54,409 nt of DNA, from positions 1 to 54,409 of IMG/VR virus record IMGVR_UViG_3300023109_001408; one strand, 5' to 3'. Origin of the DNA: a virus. The notes beneath the pieces are model-generated. The model saw only the letters and a list, made by a program, of their open reading frames with translations. It made no database searches and was not told the DNA's origin. Shown here piece by piece: positions 1-7,450 of the stretch. How positions within the stretch are numbered: the stretch's first letter is position 1; each line of letters starts with the position of its first letter. The translations under genes were made by a program, and so were the position numbers.

Positions 1-40
1 AGTTATGTGCTATACTTGATAGGTGTACACAGAATTAATT

Positions 41-62
41 CAATCCAATATGGCCTGGATTG
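41..62 (+). other. Small inverted repeat upstream of the first gene
   Basis: A 7-bp stem (CAATCCA at 41-47 pairing with TGGATTG at 56-62) with an 8-base loop lies 40 bases before the first start codon. No U-tract follows, so it does not look like an intrinsic terminator. It may be a leader hairpin or processing site. A TATACT box at 11-16 could be a -10 element whose -35 lies outside the window. Confidence 0.3.
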
Positions 63-102
63 GCAAGAGTTCCTGAGATAAGTAGAGTATAAGGAGAATA
101 AC

Positions 103-456
103 ATGGCTAGAAAACAAATTGTACATAGATCTATGAGAGGCAAAGTTGTCGACATGGATTTGTTACGTAAGAAGAATGAACTTGTTCCTGCGATCGGTAA
201 TGCAAAAGTAAATGCACGTGGCGACGAATTAGGACCAGGTGGAAAAATTAAAAGAAAAAGAGAAGATATTGTAAAAGATCATTATCAAAAATATGCAAAA
301 GATGAAAGAGGACAACTTGTAAAAACTAAAACAAGTACTACTCCAGTTGATGATATTGCAGAATCTCTAACAGAAACAGAGTTGGAAATGCTCGACGAAT
401 ATGAAGAAGAATGGTTAGAAGACGAAGACGGCAATTTTACAAAAAAAGGTGATTAA
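103..456 (+). CDS. Conserved hypothetical protein, basic N-terminus and acidic C-terminus
   Basis: A 117-residue protein. The first half is basic and polar, with an HRSMRGK stretch near the start and a GDELGPGG turn; the last third is very acidic (LDEYEEEWLEDEDG). There is no membrane segment or catalytic motif. The start is supported by AAGGAG seven bases upstream. It overlaps the next gene by one base (TAATG), so it is translationally coupled to the cochaperonin. The style matches small conserved proteins of marine T4-like phages, but I do not recognise a function. The charge asymmetry would fit a head-assembly or nucleic-acid-associated protein; that is inference. Confidence 0.7.
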   Translation: MARKQIVHRSMRGKVVDMDLLRKKNELVPAIGNAKVNARGDELGPGGKIKRKREDIVKDHYQKYAKDERGQLVKTKTSTTPVDDIAESLTETELEMLDEYEEEWLEDEDGNFTKKGD

Positions 457-860
457 TGGCTATAAATTTAGATACAATACACGGAACACTAAAACCGATT
501 AATGATAGAGTTTTAGTTTCCGACATGTACTTTGGAGAACAGACTACAAAAAGTGGGTTGATTCTAAGAAGCGATGACGGAGAAACAAGAGGAATTTATC
601 CTCGTTGGGGAAGAGTACATTCAAAAGGCCCCAACAACACCGAGACATATAAAGTAGGTGATTGGATACTTATTGAACATGGTCGTTGGACTCGTAGTAT
701 TAAAATTGACGAAGGCAATGGTGAAACAGAATTGCGCATGATAGATTCTGACTGTGTACTAGCATTTTCAGATAAAAAGCCCGACGGAGTTCAATTCGGT
801 GCAGAATATGCAGACGGTGAACATGCAACAATTGATCCTTCATCATTTGTTACAGCATAA
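456..860 (+). CDS. 31: GroES/gp31-like cochaperonin
   Basis: A 134-residue protein with the GroES-type beta-barrel pattern: PINDRVLV near residue 15, a mobile-loop region (GEQTTKSGLIL) at about residues 27-37, and VGDWILIEHGRW and DCVLAFSDKK toward the end. GroES is about 97 and T4 gp31 about 111 residues; the extra length is in the C-terminal tail. T4 gp31 replaces GroES on host GroEL to fold the major capsid protein, and this protein probably does likewise. The start codon overlaps the preceding stop. The SGLIL mobile-loop hydrophobics that contact GroEL are kept. Assignment to the GroES fold is firm; the gp31 role is by family. Confidence 0.8.
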   Translation: MAINLDTIHGTLKPINDRVLVSDMYFGEQTTKSGLILRSDDGETRGIYPRWGRVHSKGPNNTETYKVGDWILIEHGRWTRSIKIDEGNGETELRMIDSDCVLAFSDKKPDGVQFGAEYADGEHATIDPSSFVTA

Positions 861-870
861 AGAGGTAATA

Positions 871-1224
871 ATGACAAACCCATTTGAAGATATTGAACGC
901 TTCGGTACAGCGTGTGACCAACCAGCAAGTGAAGCAAACTACAAAATGTATCTAAGTCTTATTGACGAAGAAGTAGGTGAGCTTGTAGAAGCAGTAGCAG
1001 CAGATGACAAAGTCGAACAGCTCGACGCACTCATCGACATATTAGTTGTTACTATGGGTGCAGTACGTGCCGCTGGCTGGGACGGAGAAGCAGCCTGGAA
1101 AGAAGTAATGGATACAAACTTTGCTAAGATTGATCCAGACACAGGCAAAGTACGTAAGCGTGAAGACGGTAAAGTACTAAAGCCTGAAGGCTGGAAGGCT
1201 CCTGAACTTGCACAATTCATATAA
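871..1224 (+). CDS. MazG-like all-alpha NTP pyrophosphohydrolase
   Basis: A 117-residue protein. The chosen ATG follows AGAGGT by five bases; an upstream in-frame ATG at 799 lies inside the cochaperonin gene and is rejected. The metal-binding pattern of the MazG/HisE superfamily is visible as DEEVGELVEA at about residues 32-41 followed by EQLDALIDILV about 16 residues later. Such enzymes hydrolyse (d)NTPs to monophosphate and pyrophosphate; phage MazG proteins have been proposed to alter nucleotide pools or alarmone levels. The C-terminal PDTGKV/REDGKVLKPEGW segment resembles phosphoribosyl-ATP pyrophosphohydrolase-like phage proteins. A second family member is encoded at 2835-3125. Confidence 0.8.
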   Translation: MTNPFEDIERFGTACDQPASEANYKMYLSLIDEEVGELVEAVAADDKVEQLDALIDILVVTMGAVRAAGWDGEAAWKEVMDTNFAKIDPDTGKVRKREDGKVLKPEGWKAPELAQFI

Positions 1225-1951
1225 CGATAGTAAAGATTACCTAGACTTTCTAGTAAAAAACAATGTTTTTATAACTAAGGAAGAACTAGGTAATCGTAGT
1301 TTAATTGACGGCAATGTTTTAAATCATAATCTAGATTGGAGTATGCTGAATAACACATATAACACTCTTGGTTATGTTGTAATAGATAATTTTTTAAATG
1401 AAGAGTACATTTTAAGATTAAGAGATTTTGTTTTATATTTTAATATGCGACATGATTACTATACAGATTATGCAGCAATTAATTTTACACCAAACGAGCT
1501 TTGGTTTCCGGTGCTCTCAAATATTGTTAAAGAAACAAAAGAAAAACTTCCATTTCTAAGTCAGCTAGATATAGAAAGAGCATGGGCATTCATTTATAAT
1601 CAAACTTCATACGGAGTAGATATTCATGCTGATCCAGGACCTACAAAAAATTCAGCTAACTTAAATTTTTGGGCAACTCCTAATGAATCAGTAAAACATG
1701 ATACTGAAACAAACGGATTATATATTTGGGACACGGCGCCGCCTGCGGACTGGGACTATTACGAAAAGAACTTTAAACCTGATGAAGTAAGAGAATTTTT
1801 AAAGTCTACAGGAAAAGAACCTGTTAGAATTAATTATGGATACAACAGAGCTGTAATATTTAATTCACTATTTTATCATAAGTCACAACCCGTAGAAACA
1901 CTTCCGGGTTACGAAAATAAAAGAATAAATTATACTTTTATGTTTAGATAA
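1208..1951 (+). CDS. 2OG-Fe(II) oxygenase superfamily protein
   Basis: A 247-residue protein with a double-stranded beta-helix iron site: H140-A-D142 (GVDIHADPGP), distal H224 (FYHKSQPV) and R239 (KRINYTF) as the 2-oxoglutarate-binding candidate. The N-terminal IDNFLNEEYI phrase is typical of prolyl-4-hydroxylase-like phage oxygenases. The substrate is unknown; such proteins may hydroxylate protein, nucleic acid or small molecules. The start is a TTG overlapping the mazG stop, with GGAAGG about nine bases upstream; the next in-frame ATG (1343) would remove 45 residues and has poor spacing. It is one of at least four oxygenase-like genes in the window. Confidence 0.75.
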   Translation: MHNSYNDSKDYLDFLVKNNVFITKEELGNRSLIDGNVLNHNLDWSMLNNTYNTLGYVVIDNFLNEEYILRLRDFVLYFNMRHDYYTDYAAINFTPNELWFPVLSNIVKETKEKLPFLSQLDIERAWAFIYNQTSYGVDIHADPGPTKNSANLNFWATPNESVKHDTETNGLYIWDTAPPADWDYYEKNFKPDEVREFLKSTGKEPVRINYGYNRAVIFNSLFYHKSQPVETLPGYENKRINYTFMFR

Positions 1952-1954
1952 CTG

Positions 1955-1983
1955 TTGACAATGACATCAAAATGTGTTACTTT
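1955..1983 (+). promoter_or_regulatory. Sigma-70-type promoter for the DexA-like gene
   Basis: TTGACA at 1955-1960, a 17-base spacer, then TACTTT at 1978-1983. The -35 is perfect and the -10 weak. It sits in the 59-base gap before the exonuclease gene, giving a leader of about 20 bases that contains AAGGA. Confidence 0.5.
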
Positions 1984-2010
1984 AATAATATAAACTATTA
2001 AGGAACTCTA

Positions 2011-2538
2011 ATGCCTGTACACGCAATGATTGATTTAGAAACACTACATACTACTCCTCGAACAGCAGTGCTAACAGTAGGGGGTGTAAAATTTAATCCT
2101 TTAGACAACAGCGAACCGCACAGTGAATTTTACTACAAACTAGATCTAGACTCACAGGACAGAGATGTTAGTGACGATACTATTGCCTGGTGGAGCAAGC
2201 AGGATCCTAAAGTACAAGAAGAAGCATTTAGTACTGAAGGACGTGAACACATGGATGTGTTCTTAGATAGTTTGCCTAAGTGGATGGTAGGTGTCGATGT
2301 GCTGTGGGGACACGGCTATGGTTTTGATATTACTATTATTGAAGATATGTTGCGGCAACGTGGTAAACCTATTCCATGGCAGTTTTGGCAAGTGCGAGAT
2401 AGTAGAACATTGTTCAGCATGGCAAAAGTAGATCCACGCAAAGCAATGCAAAGTGATCTGCACAACGCACTAGCAGATGCTTACTTCCAAGCAAAAGGTG
2501 TACAAATGGTATACAAAGAGTTAGGAATACAGCGTTGA
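2011..2538 (+). CDS. dexA: DexA-like 3'-5' exonuclease (DEDD family)
   Basis: A 175-residue protein with the DEDD exonuclease layout: MIDLET (D8, E10) as Exo I, YGFDITIIEDML as Exo II near residues 104-115, and HNALADAYFQ (H and D) as Exo III near residue 150. T4 DexA (227 residues) degrades DNA 3'-5'; this is a shorter version close to the catalytic core. It has its own promoter (TTGACA at 1955). The stop overlaps a TTG start of the next small gene. An RNase T/oligoribonuclease-like role is the alternative, since all share the motif set. Confidence 0.75.
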   Translation: MPVHAMIDLETLHTTPRTAVLTVGGVKFNPLDNSEPHSEFYYKLDLDSQDRDVSDDTIAWWSKQDPKVQEEAFSTEGREHMDVFLDSLPKWMVGVDVLWGHGYGFDITIIEDMLRQRGKPIPWQFWQVRDSRTLFSMAKVDPRKAMQSDLHNALADAYFQAKGVQMVYKELGIQR

Positions 2539-2699
2539 TACGGTGGTATGATTATCCTGCAGCATTTTTAGCAGCAGATGTAATGGTGACTACTGCGTTT
2601 AATATTCCCTGGGTTGGCTTTGTTGTAGCATACGCTATGTATGAATACGGTTGGGAAGCATACTGTCAATGGAGGCATAAGCAAGAATATGAAAGATAG
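2535..2699 (+). CDS. Small membrane protein, TTG start
   Basis: A 54-residue ORF starting with TTG in a TTGA overlap with the dexA stop. It encodes MIRWYDYPAAFLAADVMV, then one hydrophobic segment (about residues 24-36, FNIPWVGFVVAYA), then a polar tail ending YCQWRHKQEYER. The start is inferred from the overlap; no better ATG exists near the N-terminus (first in-frame ATG is codon 17). The gap would otherwise be an unusual 150 bases of non-coding DNA, and the tail overlaps the next ATG. Function unknown. Confidence 0.55.
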   Translation: MIRWYDYPAAFLAADVMVTTAFNIPWVGFVVAYAMYEYGWEAYCQWRHKQEYER

Positions 2700-2838
2700 A
2701 CTTACAATTAAACCAACAAATGCCAAACTTAACAAGCATAGTTTAGCTGAGTTAGATGAAGTACTGGATCAAATACAAATTTCGCCTGCTTGGATAGCAA
2801 AACTAGAACAAATTATAGAGGATGCTAACTCAAAATGA
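2689..2838 (+). CDS. Small hypothetical protein
   Basis: A 49-residue protein beginning MKDRLTIKPTNAKLNKHSL, followed by an amphipathic helix (LAELDEVLDQIQISPAWIAKL). The ATG is preceded by GGAGG about 13 bases upstream and overlaps the previous stop region; the stop overlaps the next ATG (ATGA). A longer reading from ATG 2641 would run through the preceding small gene in another frame and is not favoured. There is no membrane segment and no known domain. Confidence 0.6.
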   Translation: MKDRLTIKPTNAKLNKHSLAELDEVLDQIQISPAWIAKLEQIIEDANSK

Positions 2839-3125
2839 ATGATAGTCCTATAAACACATTACAACAGTTGATGTGTATTACTATGGAAGAGTGCGGCGAA
2901 CTAACGCAACGCTGTTCAAAGATAATGCGCAAGTTTGAGTACAAAGAAGAAATAACAGAAGAACAGCGCATTAAACTTCTTGAAGAAGTAGGTGATGTTT
3001 ATTGTATGATTAATCTAATGACAGAATATGGCATCTTAGATTGGAAACACATTTATGCACGTAGCAGTGTAAAAGAAGATAAACTAAAAAAATGGAGTAC
3101 ACTAATCGATGTCAATGAATCATAG
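2835..3125 (+). CDS. MazG-like nucleotide pyrophosphohydrolase (second family member)
   Basis: A 96-residue protein with the all-alpha NTP-pyrophosphatase signature: EECGELTQRCSK at about residues 17-28 and LLEEVGDVYCMINLM at about residues 48-62, giving the E-E-x-x-E and E-x-x-D metal ligands on helices 1 and 3. It is more like the short dCTPase/MazG-type enzymes than the gene at 871. It probably removes specific (d)NTPs such as host or modified nucleotides. It is coupled to its neighbour by ATGA. Two different MazG-fold proteins in one early operon suggest two substrates. Confidence 0.7.
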   Translation: MNDSPINTLQQLMCITMEECGELTQRCSKIMRKFEYKEEITEEQRIKLLEEVGDVYCMINLMTEYGILDWKHIYARSSVKEDKLKKWSTLIDVNES

Positions 3126-3297
3126 TCCAAATAAAAAAGATGAAGAACTTGAACGAATGAAGGCAGAGTTCCTTGCTAAGGGTGGTAAAGTTACTAAAGG
3201 TGAAACTAAGGCTATGCCCAGTGAACTCGGTATTAGTAACAATCAATGGAATAACAAACTGTCTAAAGCAGAAAAAGATGCTAAAGCTGGTAAATGA
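3109..3297 (+). CDS. Small basic hypothetical protein
   Basis: A 62-residue, lysine- and glutamate-rich protein (MSMNHSPNKKDEELERMK at the start, LSKAEKDAKAGK at the end). The middle, FLAKGGKVTKGETKAMPSEL followed by SNNQWNN, may form a helix-turn-helix-sized unit, but there is no clear motif. An alternative start is ATG 3115. It overlaps the MazG-like gene by 17 bases. Similar short charged proteins occur in T4-like phage early regions; function unknown. Confidence 0.55.
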   Translation: MSMNHSPNKKDEELERMKAEFLAKGGKVTKGETKAMPSELGISNNQWNNKLSKAEKDAKAGK

Positions 3298-3298
3298 A

Positions 3299-3436
3299 AT
3301 GACAAGAAAGAATAATAGTTATGCTAAACTATATAAAAAGTGGAAGCATCATTTAAGCAATAGTCGCTTATGTGAAAAAGAAATTATTCGTCGAGCAAAA
3401 AGTTTTACCAAAAAAGGTATGCAAGTACCAGAATGA
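3299..3436 (+). CDS. Small lysine/arginine-rich hypothetical protein
   Basis: A 45-residue ORF starting ATGACAAGAAAG two bases after the previous stop. The product is strongly basic (MTRKNNSYAKLYKKWKHHL at the start, RRAKSFTKKGMQVPE at the end) with one likely amphipathic helix. An upstream ATG at 3173 in the same frame lies within another gene and is rejected. No clear Shine-Dalgarno is present, although translation could be coupled. Nucleic-acid contact is possible from charge only. Confidence 0.5.
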   Translation: MTRKNNSYAKLYKKWKHHLSNSRLCEKEIIRRAKSFTKKGMQVPE

Positions 3437-3464
3437 AAAAATTTAAAAATATAAAGGACTTTTA

Positions 3465-3803
3465 ATGAAATACGTTATTGATATCGACGGCACTATTTGT
3501 CAAGAAGTTTACTTTATGGATGGCAGTGGTAAAAAAGACTATGCTAATCATATTCCAATGCCAGAGCGTATTGCACGAGTAAACGCATTGTACGATGCAG
3601 GACACACAATAAAATATATGACAGCACGTGGCTGTGTAAGCGGTGTAAACTATTATGAACTTACATACAAACAACTGATGGATTGGGGTGCAAAGCATCA
3701 CGAACTAAGCGTAGGTGAAAAAGAAAACTACGATGTGTGGATTGACGACAAAGCATTTTGGAGTGAAAACTTCTTCCGTGAAACAGGTGAAACATATGAG
3801 TGA
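3465..3803 (+). CDS. HAD-superfamily phosphatase-like protein
   Basis: A 112-residue protein with HAD motif I (VIDIDGTICQ, nucleophile D6 and D8), motif II-like MTARG at about residue 53, and a WIDDKAFW motif IV near the C-terminus. It belongs with the short polynucleotide-kinase-phosphatase/capsule-phosphatase-like HAD proteins common in phages. The substrate may be a sugar or nucleotide phosphate. AAGGA upstream supports the start. The short length implies a minimal Rossmann core without a large cap. It overlaps the aldolase start by eight bases, so the two are co-translated, and a sugar-phosphate substrate is conceivable. Confidence 0.7.
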   Translation: MKYVIDIDGTICQEVYFMDGSGKKDYANHIPMPERIARVNALYDAGHTIKYMTARGCVSGVNYYELTYKQLMDWGAKHHELSVGEKENYDVWIDDKAFWSENFFRETGETYE

Positions 3804-4605
3804 TCATAGATTTATTGCAGCAATGGATCACAGTGGTGGTTCAACAGGTGGCGTACTAGAACGCTACGGACAAGCGTACACAGAAGCAGACAAGATGGAG
3901 AAAGTTCATGCTATGCGTCTTAGAATGGTCAACAGTCCTGACTTCAACGACAAAAACATCTGGGGAGCAATCCTCTACCAAGACACAGTTACACGTGGCA
4001 TGGTTAACATCTTGGATGAAAAAGGCATTGACACGTTCCTAAAGATTGACAGTGGCTGTGATGCTGACGGGACACTCAAACAGTTTCCAGTAAAACAGAT
4101 GTTAGAGTTTGCTACAAATGGTATTGGTCCTCGAATCTACGGCACTAAGATGCGTAGCATTGTACATGGTACAGGTATGATTCATCCTGTTCTTAAACAA
4201 CAATTTACACTTGCTCGTACTATTTGGGATTACGGGCTTGTGCCAATCATTGAACCTGAAGTACCCATTGACCATCCTATCAAAGGCGAAGTCGAAGATG
4301 CTCTTATGTATCACTTGCAAGAGTTCTTAGATGAGTATCCAGGTAAATGTATTCTCAAACTAACACCACCTGAAAAGCCAAACCTATATCATAATCTTAC
4401 AGTGTTTCCTAATGTAGAACGTGTTGTGTTTCTAAGTGGCGGATACAGCACAGCAGAAGCATGTAATAGGCTAGGTCTTAATGATGATGTAAGTGCGAGC
4501 TTTAGTAGAGCATTGTCAGAAGGATTACGTTTTGACTTGACTGATGAGGAGTTTGATGCTACAATTAGTAATAATATTAAAATGATAACAGAGGCAAGCG
4601 AATGA
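3796..4605 (+). CDS. fda: Class I fructose-bisphosphate aldolase
   Basis: A 269-residue protein whose whole length follows the bacterial class I (Schiff-base) aldolase family: AAMDHSGGSTGG near the start, FLKIDSGCD, YGTKMRS (K118), VPIIEPEV, and ILKLTPP with the expected Schiff-base lysine K188, then FLSGGYS and ASFSRALSEGL. The enzyme cleaves fructose-1,6-bisphosphate to DHAP and glyceraldehyde-3-phosphate, or runs in reverse. The ATG at 3796 is chosen because homology begins there; the upstream extension reads through the HAD gene. Bacterial relatives are about 295 residues, so this is slightly compact. All visible active-site motifs are intact, arguing for activity. It is an auxiliary metabolic gene sitting directly before gp44. 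Confidence 0.88.
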   Translation: MSDHRFIAAMDHSGGSTGGVLERYGQAYTEADKMEKVHAMRLRMVNSPDFNDKNIWGAILYQDTVTRGMVNILDEKGIDTFLKIDSGCDADGTLKQFPVKQMLEFATNGIGPRIYGTKMRSIVHGTGMIHPVLKQQFTLARTIWDYGLVPIIEPEVPIDHPIKGEVEDALMYHLQEFLDEYPGKCILKLTPPEKPNLYHNLTVFPNVERVVFLSGGYSTAEACNRLGLNDDVSASFSRALSEGLRFDLTDEEFDATISNNIKMITEASE

Positions 4606-5516
4606 AAGAATTATGGGTAGAGAAATATCGTCCTAAAAGTGTAGATGGTTATGTGTTCCGCGATGACAATCAACGTGAACAGATCAAAGGCTGGATTGAT
4701 AGTGGAAGTATCCCGCACATTCTACTAAGTGGTAGTGCCGGACTGGGTAAAACTACTATTGCTAAGATTCTTATCAATCAACTAGATGTGCAAGACACTG
4801 ATGTACTGATTGCCAACGGATCTAAGGAAGCACGTAAGATTGAATGGGTTGACAAACTTATTACATTCTGTCAGACTATGCCGTTTGGTGATTTTAAAGT
4901 TGTGTTGATTGACGAAGCAGACTACATGAATATCAACAGTGTGCAGCCTGCACTACGTAACTTGATGGAAGACTACAGTCACAGTGTACGCTTTATTCTA
5001 ACATGCAACTATCCCAACAAGATTATGCCAGCTATACACAGTCGTTGTCAGCACATGCACATTGCAAAGATTGATCAGGTAGAGTTTACAGCACGTATGG
5101 CAGAGATCTTGCTTACAGAGGGTGTACAGTTTGAGCTAGACACCTTAGATACATATGTTAAAGCGTATTATCCAGACTTGCGCAAGTGTATTAACACAGT
5201 ACAGCTAGAAGCACAAACAGGCACTCTAGTTAGCAAAAATGCCGACGCTAATACAGATGACTACAAACTTAAAATGGTTGACTTGTTTAAAGCAGGCAAA
5301 ATTACAGAAGCACGTAAACTTATTTGTAGCCAAGTGTTGCCAGAAGAAATGGATGAGATCTATCGTTGGCTGTATGACAATATTGAATTGTTCGGAAATG
5401 AAGAACAACAAGACTCAGCTGTGCTAATTATTAAACAAGGGTTAGTTGATCATGCATTGGTTGCTGATCCGGAGATTAACTTAGCGGCAACGCTAATTAG
5501 ACTTGCAAGAATATGA
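4602..5516 (+). CDS. 44: Clamp loader large subunit gp44 (AAA+ ATPase)
   Basis: A 304-residue AAA+ protein: Walker A GSAGLGKTT at about residues 44-52, Walker B VVLIDEAD near residue 104, and an arginine-finger-like HSRCQHM segment near residues 147-153. The opening LWVEKYRPKSVDGYVF is the classic RFC/gp44 N-terminus. With gp62 it loads the gp45 clamp (encoded here at 31891) onto DNA. T4 gp44 is 319 residues. The start overlaps the aldolase stop (ATGA). In T4, gene 62 follows immediately; here a 45-residue membrane-like ORF follows instead, so the small subunit must lie elsewhere or be highly diverged. Confidence 0.92.
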   Translation: MKELWVEKYRPKSVDGYVFRDDNQREQIKGWIDSGSIPHILLSGSAGLGKTTIAKILINQLDVQDTDVLIANGSKEARKIEWVDKLITFCQTMPFGDFKVVLIDEADYMNINSVQPALRNLMEDYSHSVRFILTCNYPNKIMPAIHSRCQHMHIAKIDQVEFTARMAEILLTEGVQFELDTLDTYVKAYYPDLRKCINTVQLEAQTGTLVSKNADANTDDYKLKMVDLFKAGKITEARKLICSQVLPEEMDEIYRWLYDNIELFGNEEQQDSAVLIIKQGLVDHALVADPEINLAATLIRLARI

Positions 5517-5650
5517 ATACAATAAAAAAAGACTTAAAACAACTAGGACTAATAGCAGGCAAGAAAAAAACTAGACAAATGACATTGGTTGGTATAGTTT
5601 CTGCTGTAGTATTATTAATAATGTTCGCAACAAGCGGAGTATTGAATTGA
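5513..5650 (+). CDS. Small single-pass membrane protein
   Basis: A 45-residue [22 protein letters not shown] and onward, with a basic N-terminal half and one hydrophobic helix (about residues 24-42, [19 protein letters not shown]). It is coupled at both ends: ATGA with gp44 and TTGA with the ferredoxin. The positive-inside rule predicts a cytoplasmic N-terminus. It occupies the place where T4 has gene 62 but shows no resemblance to a clamp-loader subunit. Function unknown. Confidence 0.6.
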   Translation: MNTIKKDLKQLGLIAGKKKTRQMTLVGIVSAVVLLIMFATSGVLN

Positions 5651-5997
5651 CGTATCTCGTAACTGACAATTGTATTATGTGTAAAAACATGGACTGTGTA
5701 GAAGTGTGCCCAGTTGATTGTTTTTATGAAGGTGAAAACTTCTTAGTAATTAATCCAGACGAATGTATTGATTGCGGAGTATGTGAGCCGGAATGTGGTC
5801 CTGGCGCAATAATGGCAGATAATGCATTTACTACAACTGAAGAACATGACAAATGGTTTAATATTAATAAAAAGTATGGGTACGAATGGCCGGTGATTAC
5901 TGAAATGGGAACTCCGCCAGAGGATGCTGCTAAGTACGAAGGCGAACCTAACAAATTAGAAAAGTATGGAATTATTCCAATTAAGGACATAACATGA
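5647..5997 (+). CDS. fdxA: 7Fe-8S ferredoxin (FdxA type)
   Basis: A 116-residue protein starting at a TTG that overlaps the upstream stop. Cysteine spacing matches bacterial 7Fe ferredoxins: C9, C17 and C50 for a [3Fe-4S] cluster, and C21, C40, C43 and C46 for a [4Fe-4S] cluster, within [18 protein letters not shown] and [12 protein letters not shown]. The [10 protein letters not shown] phrase is also diagnostic. One change is GPGAI where the family usually has PVNAI after the last cysteine. The roughly 60-residue C-terminal extension is usual for FdxA. It may supply electrons to radical SAM enzymes (QueE is encoded at 40389) or another reductase; partner unknown. It differs from the plant-type 2Fe ferredoxins reported in cyanophages. 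Confidence 0.85.
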   Translation: MTYLVTDNCIMCKNMDCVEVCPVDCFYEGENFLVINPDECIDCGVCEPECGPGAIMADNAFTTTEEHDKWFNINKKYGYEWPVITEMGTPPEDAAKYEGEPNKLEKYGIIPIKDIT

Positions 5998-6587
5998 TTA
6001 AGGCAATTTTAGCGTGTGACGACTATGGTGGTGTAAGTAGAAAAGGAACACTTCCTTGGCCCAACAACAGTACAGATCTTAAATGGTTTAAAGAGAACAC
6101 AGCAGGACACATTGTAGTAATGGGATCTACTACTTGGGAAGATCCTGGTATGCCGCGTCCGTTGCCTAAAAGAGTGAATGTACTAGTAACTAGTAGACCA
6201 GACGACTATCCTGGAGCGCATGGTTATATCAACGGAGATGTTAATGCACATTTGCGTAGTTTAGAAATAGAATCACCAGATTTAATAACTTGGGTCATTG
6301 GCGGTCCTAACATTATCGAACAGTCACTAGGAGTTATTGACGAATTTTATCTAAGTCGTATTCCCGGAGCATATGCTTGTGATACATTTTTACCGTTAAA
6401 GAAAATTGAATCAATATTTGAAAATACTTGGTCAGAAGATCATGGCGATGTAGAATTTCAAATTTGGAAGAAGCGATCAACAAATTATAAACATATACAG
6501 CAAGATTTAACACAACTTAATGGCGAAGGCAATCGTGATAGAGGACGATACGGAGAAGATGAAAGCCAAATCGGAGTGAATACATGA
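5994..6587 (+). CDS. folA: Dihydrofolate reductase
   Basis: A 197-residue protein with the DHFR core: [21 protein letters not shown] at the start, [10 protein letters not shown] near residue 41, NVLVTSRP near residue 62 and [11 protein letters not shown] near residue 100. It regenerates tetrahydrofolate from the dihydrofolate made by thymidylate synthase, which is the next gene (ATGA overlap). The polar C-terminal tail after residue 160 is an extension beyond the usual 160-residue enzyme. Aspartate D27 of the E. coli enzyme corresponds to the NSTDLKWFK region. The pairing with thyA is the classic T4 frd-td arrangement. Confidence 0.85.
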   Translation: MIKAILACDDYGGVSRKGTLPWPNNSTDLKWFKENTAGHIVVMGSTTWEDPGMPRPLPKRVNVLVTSRPDDYPGAHGYINGDVNAHLRSLEIESPDLITWVIGGPNIIEQSLGVIDEFYLSRIPGAYACDTFLPLKKIESIFENTWSEDHGDVEFQIWKKRSTNYKHIQQDLTQLNGEGNRDRGRYGEDESQIGVNT

Positions 6588-7450
6588 AGCAATATTTAGA
6601 CGCATTACATCACATTTTATTACACGGCAAAGACCGCGACGACAGAACAGGCGTAGGCACACGCGGTGTATTTGGCTATCAAATGCGTTTTGATTTGCGC
6701 AACGAATTTCCTGCTGTAACTACAAAGAAACTTGCATGGAAAAGTGTTGTAAGTGAACTACTGTGGTTCTTAGAAGGAAGCAGTGACGAACGTAGACTTG
6801 CTGAAATACACTATGGTAAACCTAGAGAAGAGCTAGTAGGCAAAACAACTATTTGGACTGCCAACGCGGACAAACAAGCAAAGGACTTAGGTTATGTTAA
6901 CACAGACACCATAAAGGACCTAGGCCCTGTGTACGGTCATCAATGGCGTACTTGGGATGCTGCTCTTGGTTTTGTAGATCAGATTGCAGAAGTATTAGAA
7001 AATATGCATTATGATCCAAATAGTAGACGTCATATTGTAAGTGCGTGGAACGCTGATAGAGTAAATGTAATGGCATTACCGCCCTGTCATACTATGTTTC
7101 AGTTCCATATACAGGACGGCGAACTAAGTTGTCAACTGTATCAACGCAGTGCTGATATGTTCTTAGGCGTACCCTTTAATATAGCATCATACAGCTTGCT
7201 CACACACATGTTTGCACAACTGCTGGGATTAAAAGTAGGCGATTTTATATGGACTGGCGGAGATTGTCATATCTATAAAAATCATTTTGAGCAAGTGCAA
7301 CAACAAATTATTAGAGACCCACGCAAAGGCCCTACATTGCTGATGCCTAACTTTACAGACTTGGAAGAATTAACAAATACTACACCTGATCAATACGAAT
7401 TGTTAAATTATGATCCAATGCTTAGTATCAAGGCACCAATGGCAATATGA
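6584..7450 (+). CDS. td: Thymidylate synthase ThyA
   Basis: A 288-residue protein, the usual length. It shows DDRTGVGTRGVFG at the start, the PNSRRHIVSAWN arginine pair that binds phosphate, the catalytic cysteine in LPPCHTMFQF, QRSADMFLGVPFNIASY, and the FIWTGGDCHIYKNH folate/dUMP site. It converts dUMP to dTMP using methylene-tetrahydrofolate. Unlike T4 td, no intron interrupts it: the motifs are continuous. It overlaps folA by four bases and its stop overlaps the next gene. Together with dCMP deaminase (8398) it forms the phage dTMP pathway. Confidence 0.93.
   Translation: MKQYLDALHHILLHGKDRDDRTGVGTRGVFGYQMRFDLRNEFPAVTTKKLAWKSVVSELLWFLEGSSDERRLAEIHYGKPREELVGKTTIWTANADKQAKDLGYVNTDTIKDLGPVYGHQWRTWDAALGFVDQIAEVLENMHYDPNSRRHIVSAWNADRVNVMALPPCHTMFQFHIQDGELSCQLYQRSADMFLGVPFNIASYSLLTHMFAQLLGLKVGDFIWTGGDCHIYKNHFEQVQQQIIRDPRKGPTLLMPNFTDLEELTNTTPDQYELLNYDPMLSIKAPMAI

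Noticed and set aside
3465-3701. Minus-strand ORF opposite the HAD phosphatase gene
   Set aside because: Cys/Tyr/Ile-rich composition with no start context; it is a shadow of the HAD frame, which has intact catalytic motifs.
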